A DNA stretch of 64,000 nt from Okeanomitos corallinicola TIOX110 (GTDB taxonomy: Bacteria; Cyanobacteriota; Cyanobacteriia; Cyanobacteriales; Nostocaceae): NCBI RefSeq assembly GCF_038050375.1, contig NZ_CP150886.1:4443318-4507317 (forward strand). The letters are read 5' to 3'. This document shows positions 63,963-64,000 of this stretch, piece after piece; the first letter of the stretch is position 1; each line of letters starts with the position of its first letter. A program made the position numbers and the translations under genes. The notes below the pieces were generated by a model. It did not search any database, was not told the origin of the DNA, and saw only the letters and a list, made by a program, of their open reading frames with translations.

Positions 63963-64000
63963 ATGAGTATCCTAGAGGCTATCAAACCTGATTATTTTGA
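63963..64000 (+). CDS. Start of an unidentified gene, cut by the window end
   Basis: ATG 63963 opens a frame reading SILEAIKPDYF to the last base. No ribosome site is clear (a hairpin precedes it). Too short to identify; could be chance. Confidence 0.35.
   Translation, partial: MSILEAIKPDYF

Overview
The window looks like the chromosome of a filamentous, probably heterocyst-forming cyanobacterium (Nostocales; Anabaena/Dolichospermum/Sphaerospermopsis-like). Evidence: the HIP1 octamer GCGATCGC occurs more than 30 times; short tandemly repeated repeats (STRRs) are scattered between and even inside gene ends; and lineage markers are present (CP12, DUF751/Ycf33, DUF2949, DUF3177, DUF4327, SufR with a divergent sufBCDS operon). 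The DNA is AT-rich. The species call is inference.

Layout. 0-5.6 kb: a co-directional envelope group (5'-truncated MBOAT acyltransferase, SGNH-like partner, NDH-2 type oxidoreductase, HTTM-DCC fusion). 5.9-9.7 kb: minus-strand accessory block (HigBA-like toxin-antitoxin, short RecQ, methyltransferase, degenerate metallo-beta-lactamase fold protein). 10-17 kb: housekeeping genes (Cys-rich copper-binding bundle, tRNA-Ser, two ferredoxins, lipoprotein nuclease, IMPase, J-domain/TPR, HisZ, aminotransferase), with a tnpB remnant. 17-19 kb: two non-autonomous mobile-element relics. 18.5-26 kb: DUF192 lipoprotein, orphan TpsB, LD-carboxypeptidase, Lin0512, DUF751-RbfA and small cyanobacterial proteins. 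26-29 kb: CDF transporter and a type II restriction-modification pair whose methylase resembles YhdJ (ATGCAT). 29-37.5 kb: GuaA, CbiD, DUF3177, CP12, FIST, phosphoesterase, TrmB. 37.6-43 kb: small membrane proteins (DUF2752, two TM2), CPBP protease, GluR0-like glutamate-gated K+ channel. 43-48.3 kb: a 927-residue repeat protein of unknown function, an SbmA-type ABC exporter and a previously hidden 54-codon graspetide (microviridin) precursor gene. 48.7-54.7 kb: sufBCDS and divergent sufR with recognisable operators. 54.8-59.2 kb: a four-gene cassette around a CHAT protease. 59.4-64 kb: PEBP protein, membrane protein, YbjQ, TPR protein, a broken DUF4336 gene, a MazEF-like pair, DUF29, and the start of one more gene.

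Main discovery: on the minus strand at 48084-48248 lies a short gene with the microviridin leader motif PFFARFLAEQ and a core TFKWPSDWEEI that keeps every cross-linking residue of a tricyclic graspetide. It is followed in the same direction by an ABC exporter, but the usual ATP-grasp ligases and acetyltransferase are absent from the window. This is either an orphan locus modified in trans or a decaying one. An 18-bp perfect inverted repeat separates precursor and exporter. Secondary leads: the CHAT protease cassette with two uncharacterised upstream partners, STRR repeats that supply protein C-termini, two SufR boxes, and a three-way-junction repeat inside the suf operon.
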